A stretch of DNA of 58,282 bases from Paracoccaceae bacterium (GTDB taxonomy: Bacteria; Pseudomonadota; Alphaproteobacteria; Rhodobacterales; Rhodobacteraceae): NCBI GenBank assembly GCA_009773375.1, contig WRPH01000018.1, forward strand, positions 1 to 58,282, written 5' to 3'. Position 1 is the first letter of the stretch; every line of letters begins with the position of its first letter. Below are positions 8,360 through 15,946 of the stretch, in pieces. A program made the position numbers and the translations under genes. The notes under the pieces were generated by a model. The model worked only from the letters and a program-made list of their open reading frames with translations. It did not search any database and was not told the origin of the DNA.

Positions 8360-8609
8360 CAGACACCTGTTCAGTTGCGCTTCACACATACGGCCCGGCG
8401 GAATTCCACGGAAAAGCAAAGGCCGTGGCAGGTCTTCCAGCCAAGCCGCAGCGCCGCAAAGGTGCCCCGGCAGAGCCTGCTCAGGGCAGGATCAAGGCCG
8501 AGCCTAGCCAAGGATTTTCGCGCCGTAAACCCCGATGCAGACGAAAAGCGCCGCTGCTCACGACCCGAAATCGCAGGAAAACAAATCGGGCAACGCGTGA
8601 TCCACCCGC

Positions 8610-9605
8610 TTAGCGGTTCACATCCACCACCACACGGCCCTGCACGCCCCCGGCCAGAATCGCGGCCCCCAAAGCGGGCAGATCGGCCAGACCCACCTCT
8701 TGCACCATGGCTTCAAGCTTGGCCAACGGCAGCTCTGCCGCAATCCGCGCCCAGGCCCGCGACCGCTCGGCAAAGGGTGACAGCACAGAATCAATGCCCA
8801 GCAGGTTCACCCCGCGCAGCAGGAACGGAATCACCGTCGCAGGCAGATTTGATCCGCCCGCCAGCCCCACCGAGGCGACAGAGGCGCGGTGCTGCATCTG
8901 CCCCAGCACCCGCGCCAGCATCGGCCCGCCCACCGCATCAATGCAGCCGGCCCATGTCTCGGTTTCCAGCGGTCGCTTTACGGTTTCCGCGAGGTCAGCC
9001 CGCGGAATGATCCGCCCCGCCCCCAAATCGCGCAGATAGTTTTCCGTTTCGGGCCGCCCCGTCACCGCCGCGACGCTATAGCCCAAGGCCGCCAGCAACG
9101 CGACCGCGACCGACCCGACACCGCCCGCAGCCCCCGTGACCAGCACCTCACCCTTGGCCGGTGTCAGGCCGTGATCTTCCAGCGCCATCACCGCCAGCAT
9201 CGCGGTAAAGCCCGCCGTGCCCACCGCCATCGCCTGCCGCGTGGTCAAGCCAACGGGCAGTGGCACCAGCCAATCGGCCTTGACCCGCGCCTTTTGCGCA
9301 TAGCCGCCCCAATGCACCTCGCCGACCCGCCAGCCGGTCAGCACCACCCGATCCCCCGGCGTATAGCGCGCATCCGAAGACGCCTCGACCGCCCCGGCAA
9401 AATCAATCCCCGGCACATGCGGATAATTCCGCACCAAACCGCCGCCCTTGGCAGACAGGCACAACCCATCCTTGTAGTTCAGCGTCGAATACTCCACCCG
9501 CACCGTCACATCGCCTGCGGGCAGCGCCGCCGCGTCCAGATCGCGCAATGCCGCCACAGCACTGCCATCGGCCTGCTGCTCCATCACCAATGCCCTGAAA
9601 CTCAT
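8610..9605 (-). CDS. acuI: AcuI/YhdH-type MDR oxidoreductase (acrylyl-CoA reductase family)
   Basis: A 331-residue medium-chain dehydrogenase/reductase without catalytic zinc ligands. Family features are NYKDGLCLSAKG, the VPGIDFAGAVE segment, GDRVVLTGWRVGE and the NADPH-binding VTGAAGGVGSVAVALL. This pattern is characteristic of YhdH/AcuI proteins. In Rhodobacter, AcuI reduces acrylyl-CoA to propionyl-CoA during DMSP and 3-hydroxypropionate metabolism. No other DMSP or propionyl-CoA genes are seen nearby, so the exact physiological role is inferred. It stands alone, with 250 bases of apparently empty sequence on its downstream side. Confidence 0.8.
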   Translation of the reverse strand: MSFRALVMEQQADGSAVAALRDLDAAALPAGDVTVRVEYSTLNYKDGLCLSAKGGGLVRNYPHVPGIDFAGAVEASSDARYTPGDRVVLTGWRVGEVHWGGYAQKARVKADWLVPLPVGLTTRQAMAVGTAGFTAMLAVMALEDHGLTPAKGEVLVTGAAGGVGSVAVALLAALGYSVAAVTGRPETENYLRDLGAGRIIPRADLAETVKRPLETETWAGCIDAVGGPMLARVLGQMQHRASVASVGLAGGSNLPATVIPFLLRGVNLLGIDSVLSPFAERSRAWARIAAELPLAKLEAMVQEVGLADLPALGAAILAGGVQGRVVVDVNR

Positions 9606-9694
9606 CGCCGCCCCCTTTTTTGATCAAATTTCAGCAAAGCGCTGCACAGCCCCCTTGCCAAACCGCCAAGTCAGGCTGATCTTGCAATAACATC

Positions 9695-9723
9695 TTGAGC
9701 GATTGCCAGAGCCAATCTAGCCT
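9695..9723 (+). promoter_or_regulatory. Possible sigma-70 promoter of the solute-binding protein gene
   Basis: TTGAGC (9695-9700) and TAGCCT (9718-9723) are separated by 17 bases, about 60 bases upstream of the ATG at 9786. The -10 is poor, so this is only a candidate. Confidence 0.3.
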
Positions 9724-9785
9724 CGCCAAGCCAATGAGGCCGCCCGACTGTACAAGCGGCCATGCCAACAGCCTTAGGAGCACCC

Positions 9786-10838
9786 ATGACCCGTGCCACC
9801 ACTTTCCTGACCAGCACTGCCATCACGCTGGCCCTTTCCACCGCCGCTTTCGCCGCCGATGCCGAACTGACCGTGTTCGACTGGGCCGGCTTTGAAAATC
9901 AGGCGCTGATCGAAGGCTACGTTGCCAAGCATGGCGACGTTCCGACCTATTCCTTCTTTGGCGATGATGATGAGGCCTTCCAGAAGGTCTCCTCCGGCTT
10001 CAAGGCCGATGTCGCCCACCCCTGCGCGCAGATGGTGCAGAAATACCGTGACGCCGGCCTGATCGAGCCGTGGGATGTCGCAAAGATCCCGAACTACGCC
10101 GAAATCGGCGAGCGGTTCAAGAATTCCAAGATCTTCGCCGATGACACCGGGGTTTGGTATATTCCCACCGACTACGCCTATACAGCCATCGCCTATAACA
10201 CCGATCAGGTGACGGCAGATCAGGTCGCCTCGCTACAGGTGTTCACTGATCCGGCCTTCGCGGGCCGCATTTCGCTGCCCGATAACACCGATGACACCTG
10301 GTCGCTGGCGCTGCTGGCCACAGGTGTTTCGGATTGGACCAATGTGTCGGAAGAGCAGTTTCAGGCTGCCGCCGCATGGCTGCGCCAAGCCCATGCCAAC
10401 GTGCGCACCTATTGGGCCGACCCGTCCGAACTGACCCAGTTGATGAAAACCGGCGAAGTTGTGATTTCATGGACGTGGAACGACGGCGTTGCCACGATGA
10501 AGCGTGAAGGCGTGCCGGTGGCGTTCCAGCGCACCCCGAAAGAGGGTGTCGCCAACTGGTTCTGCGGCTACGTCAACTTCAAGGACGCCCCCGGCAGCGA
10601 AGAAAAAGCCTATGATTTCATCAACGCTTGGCTGGATCACGACTCGGCCAAGGGTCTTTTGGAAAACTTCGGCTATGCCCATTCCAATGACGTGGCGATG
10701 AAAGACATCTCGCTGGACGCGCTGAAGGAAGGCAATGTTGACCCGATCGACGGCATCGTGCTGAGCCAGACCCCGATTGACCCGGCAATGCGCGACCGCA
10801 TGACGCAAGAGTTTGAGATGATCAAATCCGGCTTCTGA
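9786..10838 (+). CDS. Extracellular solute-binding protein, PotD/PotF-like (orphan)
   Basis: A 350-residue secreted protein. The first 24 residues form a signal peptide (hydrophobic stretch FLTSTAITLALSTAAFA, cut before AD). The mature part starts AELTVFDWAGFENQAL, followed by VWYIPTDYAYTAIAYN and VVISWTWNDGV, which fit the polyamine/thiamine-type periplasmic binding family. The ATG at 9786 follows AGGAG. No permease or ATPase gene adjoins it, so it must serve a distant ABC transporter or act alone. A strong hairpin terminator follows at 10862. The ligand could be a polyamine or another small cation; this is not decided by sequence. Confidence 0.8.
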   Translation: MTRATTFLTSTAITLALSTAAFAADAELTVFDWAGFENQALIEGYVAKHGDVPTYSFFGDDDEAFQKVSSGFKADVAHPCAQMVQKYRDAGLIEPWDVAKIPNYAEIGERFKNSKIFADDTGVWYIPTDYAYTAIAYNTDQVTADQVASLQVFTDPAFAGRISLPDNTDDTWSLALLATGVSDWTNVSEEQFQAAAAWLRQAHANVRTYWADPSELTQLMKTGEVVISWTWNDGVATMKREGVPVAFQRTPKEGVANWFCGYVNFKDAPGSEEKAYDFINAWLDHDSAKGLLENFGYAHSNDVAMKDISLDALKEGNVDPIDGIVLSQTPIDPAMRDRMTQEFEMIKSGF

Positions 10839-10861
10839 TCCCCTGATCTTACCGAAAACAG

Positions 10862-10885
10862 CGCCCGAGGGGAAACCCTCGGGCG
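10862..10885 (+). terminator. Rho-independent terminator
   Basis: A perfect 10-bp GC-rich stem (10862-10871 with 10876-10885) is capped by a GAAA tetraloop and followed by TTT. It lies 23 bases after the solute-binding protein stop codon and separates that gene from tmRNA. Confidence 0.85.
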
Positions 10886-10910
10886 TTTGCCGTTTCCAAG
10901 TCCAGCGCCC

Positions 10911-10939
10911 TTGCACCCTCGCTCCCCCGCGCCTATATT
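10911..10939 (+). promoter_or_regulatory. Sigma-70 promoter of ssrA
   Basis: TTGCAC (10911-10916) and TATATT (10934-10939) are separated by 17 bases. This predicts a transcript start near 10946, immediately upstream of the tmRNA acceptor piece. Confidence 0.65.
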
Positions 10940-10945
10940 GGCCTT

Positions 10946-11262
10946 GTTCCGGGCTTGCTCGGGACTATGGCGATAAACGCACCCATAATAAACGGCTCGG
11001 ACCCGGGGGCGGTACCCGGCGACTCCACCAATACCTCGCGCATTGGCGACGGATGGGGTCGAAATAGGATCGACGAACGTCTAAAGGGGCCAGCTTTTGC
11101 TCGGTGAGCTACCACCGTTATCGGTGCAAACGTACAGTTGCCAATGACAACCGTGCTCCGGCAATGGCTTTGGCTGCGTAAGCAGTTCGAGTCGCCGAAA
11201 CTAAGTCCCTGCGCTTAGCCGCGTAGGGCGGGGTCCGCCGGAACCTGGCAACAGAATCCGGC
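10946..11262 (+). ncRNA. ssrA: tmRNA, circularly permuted two-piece form
   Basis: The acceptor piece comes first. A T-arm with stem CCGGG/CCCGG (11003-11007, 11015-11019) and 7-nt loop GGCGGTA leads into CGACTCC (11020-11026) and ACCA (11027-11030). After a short spacer, GGGGTCG (11055-11061) begins the coding piece and pairs with CGACTCC to rebuild the acceptor stem. The tag frame runs 11140-11181 and encodes ANDNRAPAMALAA before TAA. tmRNA rescues stalled ribosomes and tags the products for proteolysis. Outer limits are estimates from the promoter and a 3' hairpin. The adaptor gene sspB lies 1.4 kb downstream. Confidence 0.93.
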
Positions 11263-11316
11263 ACTTAATTTCTTTTGCTCCGGCCTGCGTGTCCAGAATC
11301 CTGCCCGGACTTTGGC

Positions 11317-11364
11317 GAAATTCCTGCATGCAGGAATTTCCGAAAACCCTTCAAAAGGGTTTTC
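11317..11364. repeat. 48-nt tandem double hairpin
   Basis: A perfect 24-nt palindrome (11317-11340) is followed by a second hairpin with 10-bp arms at 11342-11351 and 11355-11364 and loop CAA. It is the same design and length as the elements at 2639-2686 and 15886-15933. It lies between tmRNA and the chromate transporter gene. Confidence 0.75.
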
Positions 11365-11402
11365 TCTGGCACTGCCTCTCTGGATTGGCATAGCTTGTCG
11401 TC

Positions 11403-12608
11403 ATGACACAGGCCTCGCTTTCCGACCTCACCCGCACTTTCGCCCGCATCGGCATCCTGTCGTTCGGAGGGCCAGCGGCGCAAATCGCTCTGATGCACCG
11501 CGAGTTGGTCGATGAAAAACAATGGGTCAGCGAGAAAGAGTATCTCTCCGCGCTGTCATTTTGCATGCTGCTGCCCGGCCCCGAGGCGATGCAGTTGGCA
11601 ACCTGGTTCGGCTGGCGGACGCACGGCACGTTGGGCGGCCTGATCGCGGGGGCCCTGTTCGTGCTGCCCGGCGCGCTGATCGTGCTGGTATTGTCGATGA
11701 TCTACGCAAGCTGGGGTGCGTTGCCGCTGGTTGCTGCGCTGTTTACCGGCGTGCAGGCCGCCGTTCTGGCGGTGGTGATCGAGGCGTTGTTGCGGGTCTC
11801 CAAACGTGCGCTGAAAACCCGCGCGCACTGGATCATCGCGGCATTGGCTTTTGCGGCGCTGTTCCTGTTCGCCGCCCCGTTCCCTGTCGTGATCCTTGCC
11901 GCAGCGCTATGGGGCTTTGTCAGCACCAGCGCACCGCACAGCCCCAACCCCAGTGCCGCCCCATGGCGACAATCGCTGCAAGCCGCGGCGGTTTGGGGCG
12001 CGGTCTGGCTACTGCCGCTGCTGCTGATAACTCAGTTCGCCCCGGCCATCCTTGCCGACATCGCGCTGTTCTTTTCCAAGCTCGCCCTGCTGACCTTCGG
12101 CGGCGCTTACGCCGTGCTGACATGGATGGCACAAGACGTGGTGCAGCAAAAACAATGGCTTACTCTGCCGCAGATGATGGATGGCCTGGGTCTTGCCGAA
12201 ACCACCCCTGGCCCGCTGATTCGCGTCTGGATGGGCCTTGCCGGAGCCGCAATCACCCTATGGATGACCTTCGCCCCCTGCTTTCTGTGGATCTTCGCCG
12301 GGGCGCCTTGGCTAGCCCGCCTGACCACAGCCCCCCGTCTTGCCGGCGCGCTGCACGGCATCACCGCAGCCGTGGTCGGGGTGATCGCCAACCTGTCGCT
12401 CTGGTTCGCAGCGCATGTGCTGTTTGCCACCGTCACCCCGTTCAGCGCCGGACCGCTGCAACTGATCCTGCCCGATCCGTCCAGCCTGCGGCTGCTGCCG
12501 ACCGCGCTGGCGCTGCTTGCGGCCTATCTGTTGCTGCGCAGGCATTGGCCCTTGCCCTATGTGCTGGCGATTTCCGCCGCCGTCACCGCTGCACTTGCAG
12601 CATTCTGA
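11403..12608 (+). CDS. chrA: Chromate efflux transporter, ChrA family
   Basis: A 401-residue membrane protein built of two homologous CHR halves, as in full-length ChrA. The first half has FARIGILSFGGPAAQIALMHRELVDE and MLLPGPEAMQLA; the second repeats the pattern with FFSKLALLTFGGAYAVLTWM and LAETTPGPLIRVW. About ten to twelve transmembrane segments are predicted. ChrA proteins export chromate across the inner membrane. The gene stands between tmRNA and sspB without other metal genes. The actual substrate in this organism is inferred from the family. Confidence 0.88.
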   Translation: MTQASLSDLTRTFARIGILSFGGPAAQIALMHRELVDEKQWVSEKEYLSALSFCMLLPGPEAMQLATWFGWRTHGTLGGLIAGALFVLPGALIVLVLSMIYASWGALPLVAALFTGVQAAVLAVVIEALLRVSKRALKTRAHWIIAALAFAALFLFAAPFPVVILAAALWGFVSTSAPHSPNPSAAPWRQSLQAAAVWGAVWLLPLLLITQFAPAILADIALFFSKLALLTFGGAYAVLTWMAQDVVQQKQWLTLPQMMDGLGLAETTPGPLIRVWMGLAGAAITLWMTFAPCFLWIFAGAPWLARLTTAPRLAGALHGITAAVVGVIANLSLWFAAHVLFATVTPFSAGPLQLILPDPSSLRLLPTALALLAAYLLLRRHWPLPYVLAISAAVTAALAAF

Positions 12609-12671
12609 CCGCCCCCCCCTTCCCTTTAGAGTCGAATCCCCTATGCTGGCGACAATGCGAAAGGGTGTCTC

Positions 12672-13130
12672 ATGGCCAAATCGATTGACTACGGTAACCT
12701 GATGCACCGCGCGATGCGCGGGCTGATCCAGACCGTACTCAAAGATGTCGGCGCAGAAGGCCTGCCGGGCGCGCATCACTTCTTCATCACCTTCGACACC
12801 ACGGTTGACGGCGTCGAAATGGCTGACTGGCTGCGCTCACGCTACCCCGGCGAAATGACCATCGTGATACAGCACTGGTTTGATAATCTGATCGTCACCG
12901 ACGACGGCTTTTCAATTACGCTGAACTTCGGCAATCAGCCCGAGCAGCTGGTGATTCCGTTTGACGCCGTGCGCACCTTTGTCGATCCTTCAGTCGAATT
13001 CGGCCTGCGTTTTGAAACGCATGAAGACGACGGCGACGACGAGGAAGACGAAGACGGCCCCGAAGACGATCCGACCCCGCCGCAGGGCGAGGCGCAGATC
13101 GTGCGGCTTGACAAGTTCCGCAAGCAATAA
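12672..13130 (+). CDS. sspB: ClpXP adaptor protein SspB (alphaproteobacterial type)
   Basis: A 152-residue cytoplasmic protein. The N-terminal substrate-binding fold (YGNLMHRAMRGLIQTVL, HHFFITFDTT, SLRSRYP-like segment, VIQHWFDNLIV, FGNQPEQLVIPFDAV) is followed by a long acidic linker (around residues 117-140). The C-terminal tail IVRLDKFRKQ matches the ClpX-docking motif of SspB proteins. SspB delivers ssrA-tagged proteins to ClpXP. The tmRNA gene lies 1.4 kb upstream on the same strand. Confidence 0.85.
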   Translation: MAKSIDYGNLMHRAMRGLIQTVLKDVGAEGLPGAHHFFITFDTTVDGVEMADWLRSRYPGEMTIVIQHWFDNLIVTDDGFSITLNFGNQPEQLVIPFDAVRTFVDPSVEFGLRFETHEDDGDDEEDEDGPEDDPTPPQGEAQIVRLDKFRKQ

Positions 13131-13157
13131 CCGCATTTCCCTACACAGGAGGCTGCC

Positions 13158-13712
13158 ATGGCCCATGAGGCTACGCTGTTCTTCCGCCAGTTGCTGACAA
13201 AGCCCAAGCAAGTGTCGGCGATTGCCCCCTCCTCGCGCTGGCTGGCGCGGGCTATGGCGGCAGGTCTTGGCCCGCACTCGGGTCGGGTGGTCGAATTCGG
13301 GCCCGGCACCGGCGTGCTGACCCGGGGGATTCTGGCGGCGGGTGTCGCCGCGCGCGATCTGACCCTGTTCGAGATGAGCCCGGATTTCGCAGCCCACCTG
13401 CACGCCACCCTGCCCGGCGTCACCATTCACCATGCCCCCGCGCAAGACGCGCCAAAGCTGATCGCCCCCGGCGTCTCTGCGGTGATCTCTGGCCTGCCGC
13501 TGCTGTCGATGCCGGTCGGCCTGCGCATGGAAATCGTGCAGGCAGCGTTTGATATTCTAGCCCCCGATGGCGTGTTCGTGCAGTTCACCTATGGCCAGAA
13601 ACCGCCGCTTTCGCCGGAATTGATGGCGCAGATGCACCTGCGCGTCAGCAAAGGCCCCAAGGTCTGGGCCAACTTGCCCCCAGCACAGGTCTATCACTTT
13701 CACCGGGCGTGA
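13158..13712 (+). CDS. Class I SAM-dependent methyltransferase, phospholipid N-methyltransferase-like
   Basis: A 184-residue protein with the SAM-binding glycine motif VVEFGPGTGVLTRGIL near residues 37-52 and LFEMSPDFAAHL for the adenosine site. The N-terminal half resembles PmtA-type phosphatidylethanolamine N-methyltransferases. RNA-adenine dimethylases share the same glycine motif, but length and context argue against them. AGGAGG precedes the ATG. It lies between sspB and fumC on the same strand. Membrane phospholipid methylation is a reasonable guess, not a demonstrated function. Confidence 0.65.
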   Translation: MAHEATLFFRQLLTKPKQVSAIAPSSRWLARAMAAGLGPHSGRVVEFGPGTGVLTRGILAAGVAARDLTLFEMSPDFAAHLHATLPGVTIHHAPAQDAPKLIAPGVSAVISGLPLLSMPVGLRMEIVQAAFDILAPDGVFVQFTYGQKPPLSPELMAQMHLRVSKGPKVWANLPPAQVYHFHRA

Positions 13713-13818
13713 AAGCGGCGTGCCTGATTGCCGCATTCTTTGGTATACCTCTGCATACCGATTGAAATCTTAACCCTTCCGCGCTATGCCGCTGCCATTC
13801 CCATCAGGAGGCTTGCGA

Positions 13819-15213
13819 ATGTCCGCCACCCGCACCGAGACCGACAGCTTTGGCCCGCTAGAGGTTCCCGCCGATAAATACTGGGGCGCGCAAACGCAGC
13901 GCTCGATCATGAACTTCCCGATTGGCTGGGAACGTCAGCCGATTGCCATCGTGCGCGCCTTGGGCGTGATCAAGAAGGCCTGCGCGCTGGTCAATGTCGC
14001 GCAGGGCGATATGGATGCCGCTTTGGGCGAAACCATCGCCAAAGCCGCGCAAGAGGTGATCGACGGCAAGTTTGACGACAACTTCCCGCTGGTCGTCTGG
14101 CAGACCGGCTCGGGCACGCAGTCGAACATGAACGCCAACGAGGTGATCTCGAACCGCGCGATTGAAATGCTCGACGGGGTGAAGGGCAGCAAAAAGCCGG
14201 TCCACCCGAACGACCACGTCAACATGGGGCAGTCGTCGAACGACACCTTCCCGACGGCGATGCACGTCGCCATTGGCATGATGGCACGCGATGTGCTGCT
14301 GCCCGGTCTGGAAAAGCTGCATGCGGCGCTGGACGCAAAAGCCATTGAATTCAAAGACATCATCAAGATCGGCCGCACCCACACACAAGATGCGACACCG
14401 CTGACCTTGGGCCAGGAATTCTCGGGCTATGCCGCGCAGGTCGCCAAGGGCATCGCGCGGGTGAAATCTTGCCTGCCCGACATCTATGAGCTGGCACAGG
14501 GCGGCACTGCCGTCGGCACCGGGCTGAACACCCGCGTCGGCTGGGATACCCGCGTGGCTGCCAAGATCGCCGAAATCACCAACCTGCCCTTCGTCACCGC
14601 CCCGAACAAGTTCGAGGCACTGGCCGCGCATGATGCGATGGTGATGTTTTCCGGCGCCCTGAAAACCGTCGCCGCCTCGCTGTTCAAGATCGCGAACGAC
14701 CTGCGCTTGCTGGGGTCTGGCCCGCGCTCGGGTCTGGGAGAATTGATCCTGCCGGAAAATGAACCGGGCTCGTCGATCATGCCGGGCAAGGTCAACCCGA
14801 CTCAGGCCGAGGCGCTGACAATGGTCTGCGCGCATGTGATGGGCAATGATGCGGCGGTGGGTTTTGCCGGGTCGCAGGGCCATTTCGAGCTGAACGTCTA
14901 CAACCCGATGATGTCGTATAACGTGCTGCAATCCATGCAGCTTTTGGGCGATGCGGCCGGGTCGTTCACCGATAACATGGTTGTCGGTACCCAAGCCAAC
15001 ATCGCGCGGATCGACAAGCTGATGAAGGAATCGCTGATGCTGGTGACGGCGCTTGCACCCACCATCGGCTATGACGCGGCCACCAAGGTTGCAAAAACCG
15101 CGCATAAGAATGGCACTACCTTGCGCGAAGAGGCGATTGCCTTGGGCTATGTCGATGGCGAAACCTTCGACCGCGTGGTGCGGCCTGAAGACATGGTTGG
15201 CCCGAAGGGCTGA
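13819..15213 (+). CDS. fumC: Class II fumarate hydratase
   Basis: A 464-residue enzyme of the fumarase/aspartase superfamily. Signature segments are [61 protein letters not shown] and the flexible signature loop [13 protein letters not shown]. It hydrates fumarate to malate in the TCA cycle and, being class II, needs no iron-sulfur cluster. The ATG at 13819 follows AGGAGG. Three small genes (DUF4169, a ribbon-helix-helix protein and a conserved small protein) follow closely; the first two seem to form one unit with fumC. Confidence 0.95.
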   Translation: MSATRTETDSFGPLEVPADKYWGAQTQRSIMNFPIGWERQPIAIVRALGVIKKACALVNVAQGDMDAALGETIAKAAQEVIDGKFDDNFPLVVWQTGSGTQSNMNANEVISNRAIEMLDGVKGSKKPVHPNDHVNMGQSSNDTFPTAMHVAIGMMARDVLLPGLEKLHAALDAKAIEFKDIIKIGRTHTQDATPLTLGQEFSGYAAQVAKGIARVKSCLPDIYELAQGGTAVGTGLNTRVGWDTRVAAKIAEITNLPFVTAPNKFEALAAHDAMVMFSGALKTVAASLFKIANDLRLLGSGPRSGLGELILPENEPGSSIMPGKVNPTQAEALTMVCAHVMGNDAAVGFAGSQGHFELNVYNPMMSYNVLQSMQLLGDAAGSFTDNMVVGTQANIARIDKLMKESLMLVTALAPTIGYDAATKVAKTAHKNGTTLREEAIALGYVDGETFDRVVRPEDMVGPKG

Positions 15214-15215
15214 CC

Positions 15216-15389
15216 ATGGCAGAAATCATCAACCTGCGCGCGGCGCGCAAGGCCAAAGAAAAGGCCGAAACCCGCGCGCAGGCGGATGCCAATGCCGTGA
15301 AATTCGGCCGCCGCAAGGGCGACAAAGCTCTTGAGGCAGCGCGTTTGGCGCAGGAAAAGCGCGCCCTTGACGGGCACGAACGCGAATGA
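15216..15389 (+). CDS. DUF4169 family small protein
   Basis: A 57-residue highly charged protein rich in Lys, Arg, Ala and Glu (AEIINLRAARKAKEKAE at the start), typical of the DUF4169 family found downstream of fumC in Rhodobacterales. It begins two bases after the fumC stop codon and its stop overlaps the next start in an ATGA arrangement, so translation is probably coupled. The composition suggests an extended helix or nucleic-acid contact. The function is unknown. Confidence 0.7.
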   Translation: MAEIINLRAARKAKEKAETRAQADANAVKFGRRKGDKALEAARLAQEKRALDGHERE

Positions 15390-15601
15390 ACGGGCGGCCC
15401 GTCAAACACTCGCTGACGCTAAAGGGCCACCGCACCTCGGTTTCCCTGGAAGCCGCGTTCTGGGAGGCCTTCCGTCAGATTGCCCATGATCGCGGCCAGA
15501 CCCTGAACGCCCTCGCCGCAGAACTGGACGCCACGCGCGACGGCGAGGTCGGGCTGGCCTCGGCGATCCGCGTGTTCGTGTTGCAGACTCTGCGCCGTTA
15601 A
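15386..15601 (+). CDS. Ribbon-helix-helix domain protein
   Basis: A 71-residue protein. VKHSLTLKGHRTSVSLEAAFW gives the N-terminal beta strand and first helix, and the rest supplies the second helix, matching the RHH_4 type of ribbon-helix-helix proteins. It overlaps the DUF4169 gene by four bases. Such proteins usually bind DNA as dimers, so it may regulate the fumC unit or act elsewhere. No operator for it is evident. Confidence 0.7.
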   Translation: MNGRPVKHSLTLKGHRTSVSLEAAFWEAFRQIAHDRGQTLNALAAELDATRDGEVGLASAIRVFVLQTLRR

Positions 15602-15649
15602 CCGCGCCTTAAGCAGTTTTGACGAAGCTTTGCCGATGGAGGTTTCGCC

Positions 15650-15880
15650 ATGACAGATATTATTGCCCTGATTCCACCTGACATCTGGCTGCTGCAGCTT
15701 TTCAGCGCAAAAACCGCACGCGAAGGCGGCATTGTGCGCCGCCAGATCCGCGACGTGGAACGGATTGTTGGCCGCGCCAATTTCGAACGCGAATTGCGAC
15801 GACGTGGCTACCATGCCGTCGAAAATGCCGGGCAATATGTGATTTTCTGCAACGCAGAACCAGTGCGCGTGTTGTGCTGA
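15650..15880 (+). CDS. Conserved small hypothetical protein
   Basis: A 76-residue protein starting MTDIIALIPPDIWLLQLF and ending with CNAEPVRVLC, preceded by GGAGG nine bases before the ATG. I do not recognise a domain. The N-terminal part is hydrophobic but too short for a confident membrane segment; the middle is basic (VRRQIRDVERIVGRANFERELRRRGY). It lies just before a 48-nt double hairpin that probably ends its transcript. Confidence 0.55.
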   Translation: MTDIIALIPPDIWLLQLFSAKTAREGGIVRRQIRDVERIVGRANFERELRRRGYHAVENAGQYVIFCNAEPVRVLC

Positions 15881-15885
15881 CTATG

Positions 15886-15933
15886 GCAAATTCCTTCAAA
15901 AGGAATTTGCGAAAACTCTTCTAAAGAGTTTTC
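15886..15933. repeat. 48-nt tandem double hairpin, probable bidirectional terminator
   Basis: The first hairpin has 11-bp arms at 15886-15896 and 15900-15910 with loop CAA. The second has 10-bp arms at 15911-15920 and 15924-15933 with loop CTA. It sits between convergent genes: the small hypothetical on plus and cytochrome P450 on minus. Confidence 0.75.
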
Positions 15934-15946
15934 GTCAAACCGCCGA

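Noticed and set aside
6068..9010. A 980-codon open frame on the plus strand
   Set aside because: It runs antisense to photolyase, aminotransferase and AcuI genes. Its translation is Arg/Pro/His-rich low-complexity text typical of shadow frames in GC-rich DNA.
2639..15933. The repeated hairpins as a CRISPR array
   Set aside because: The units are separated by kilobases, differ in sequence, have no spacers and no cas genes are present.
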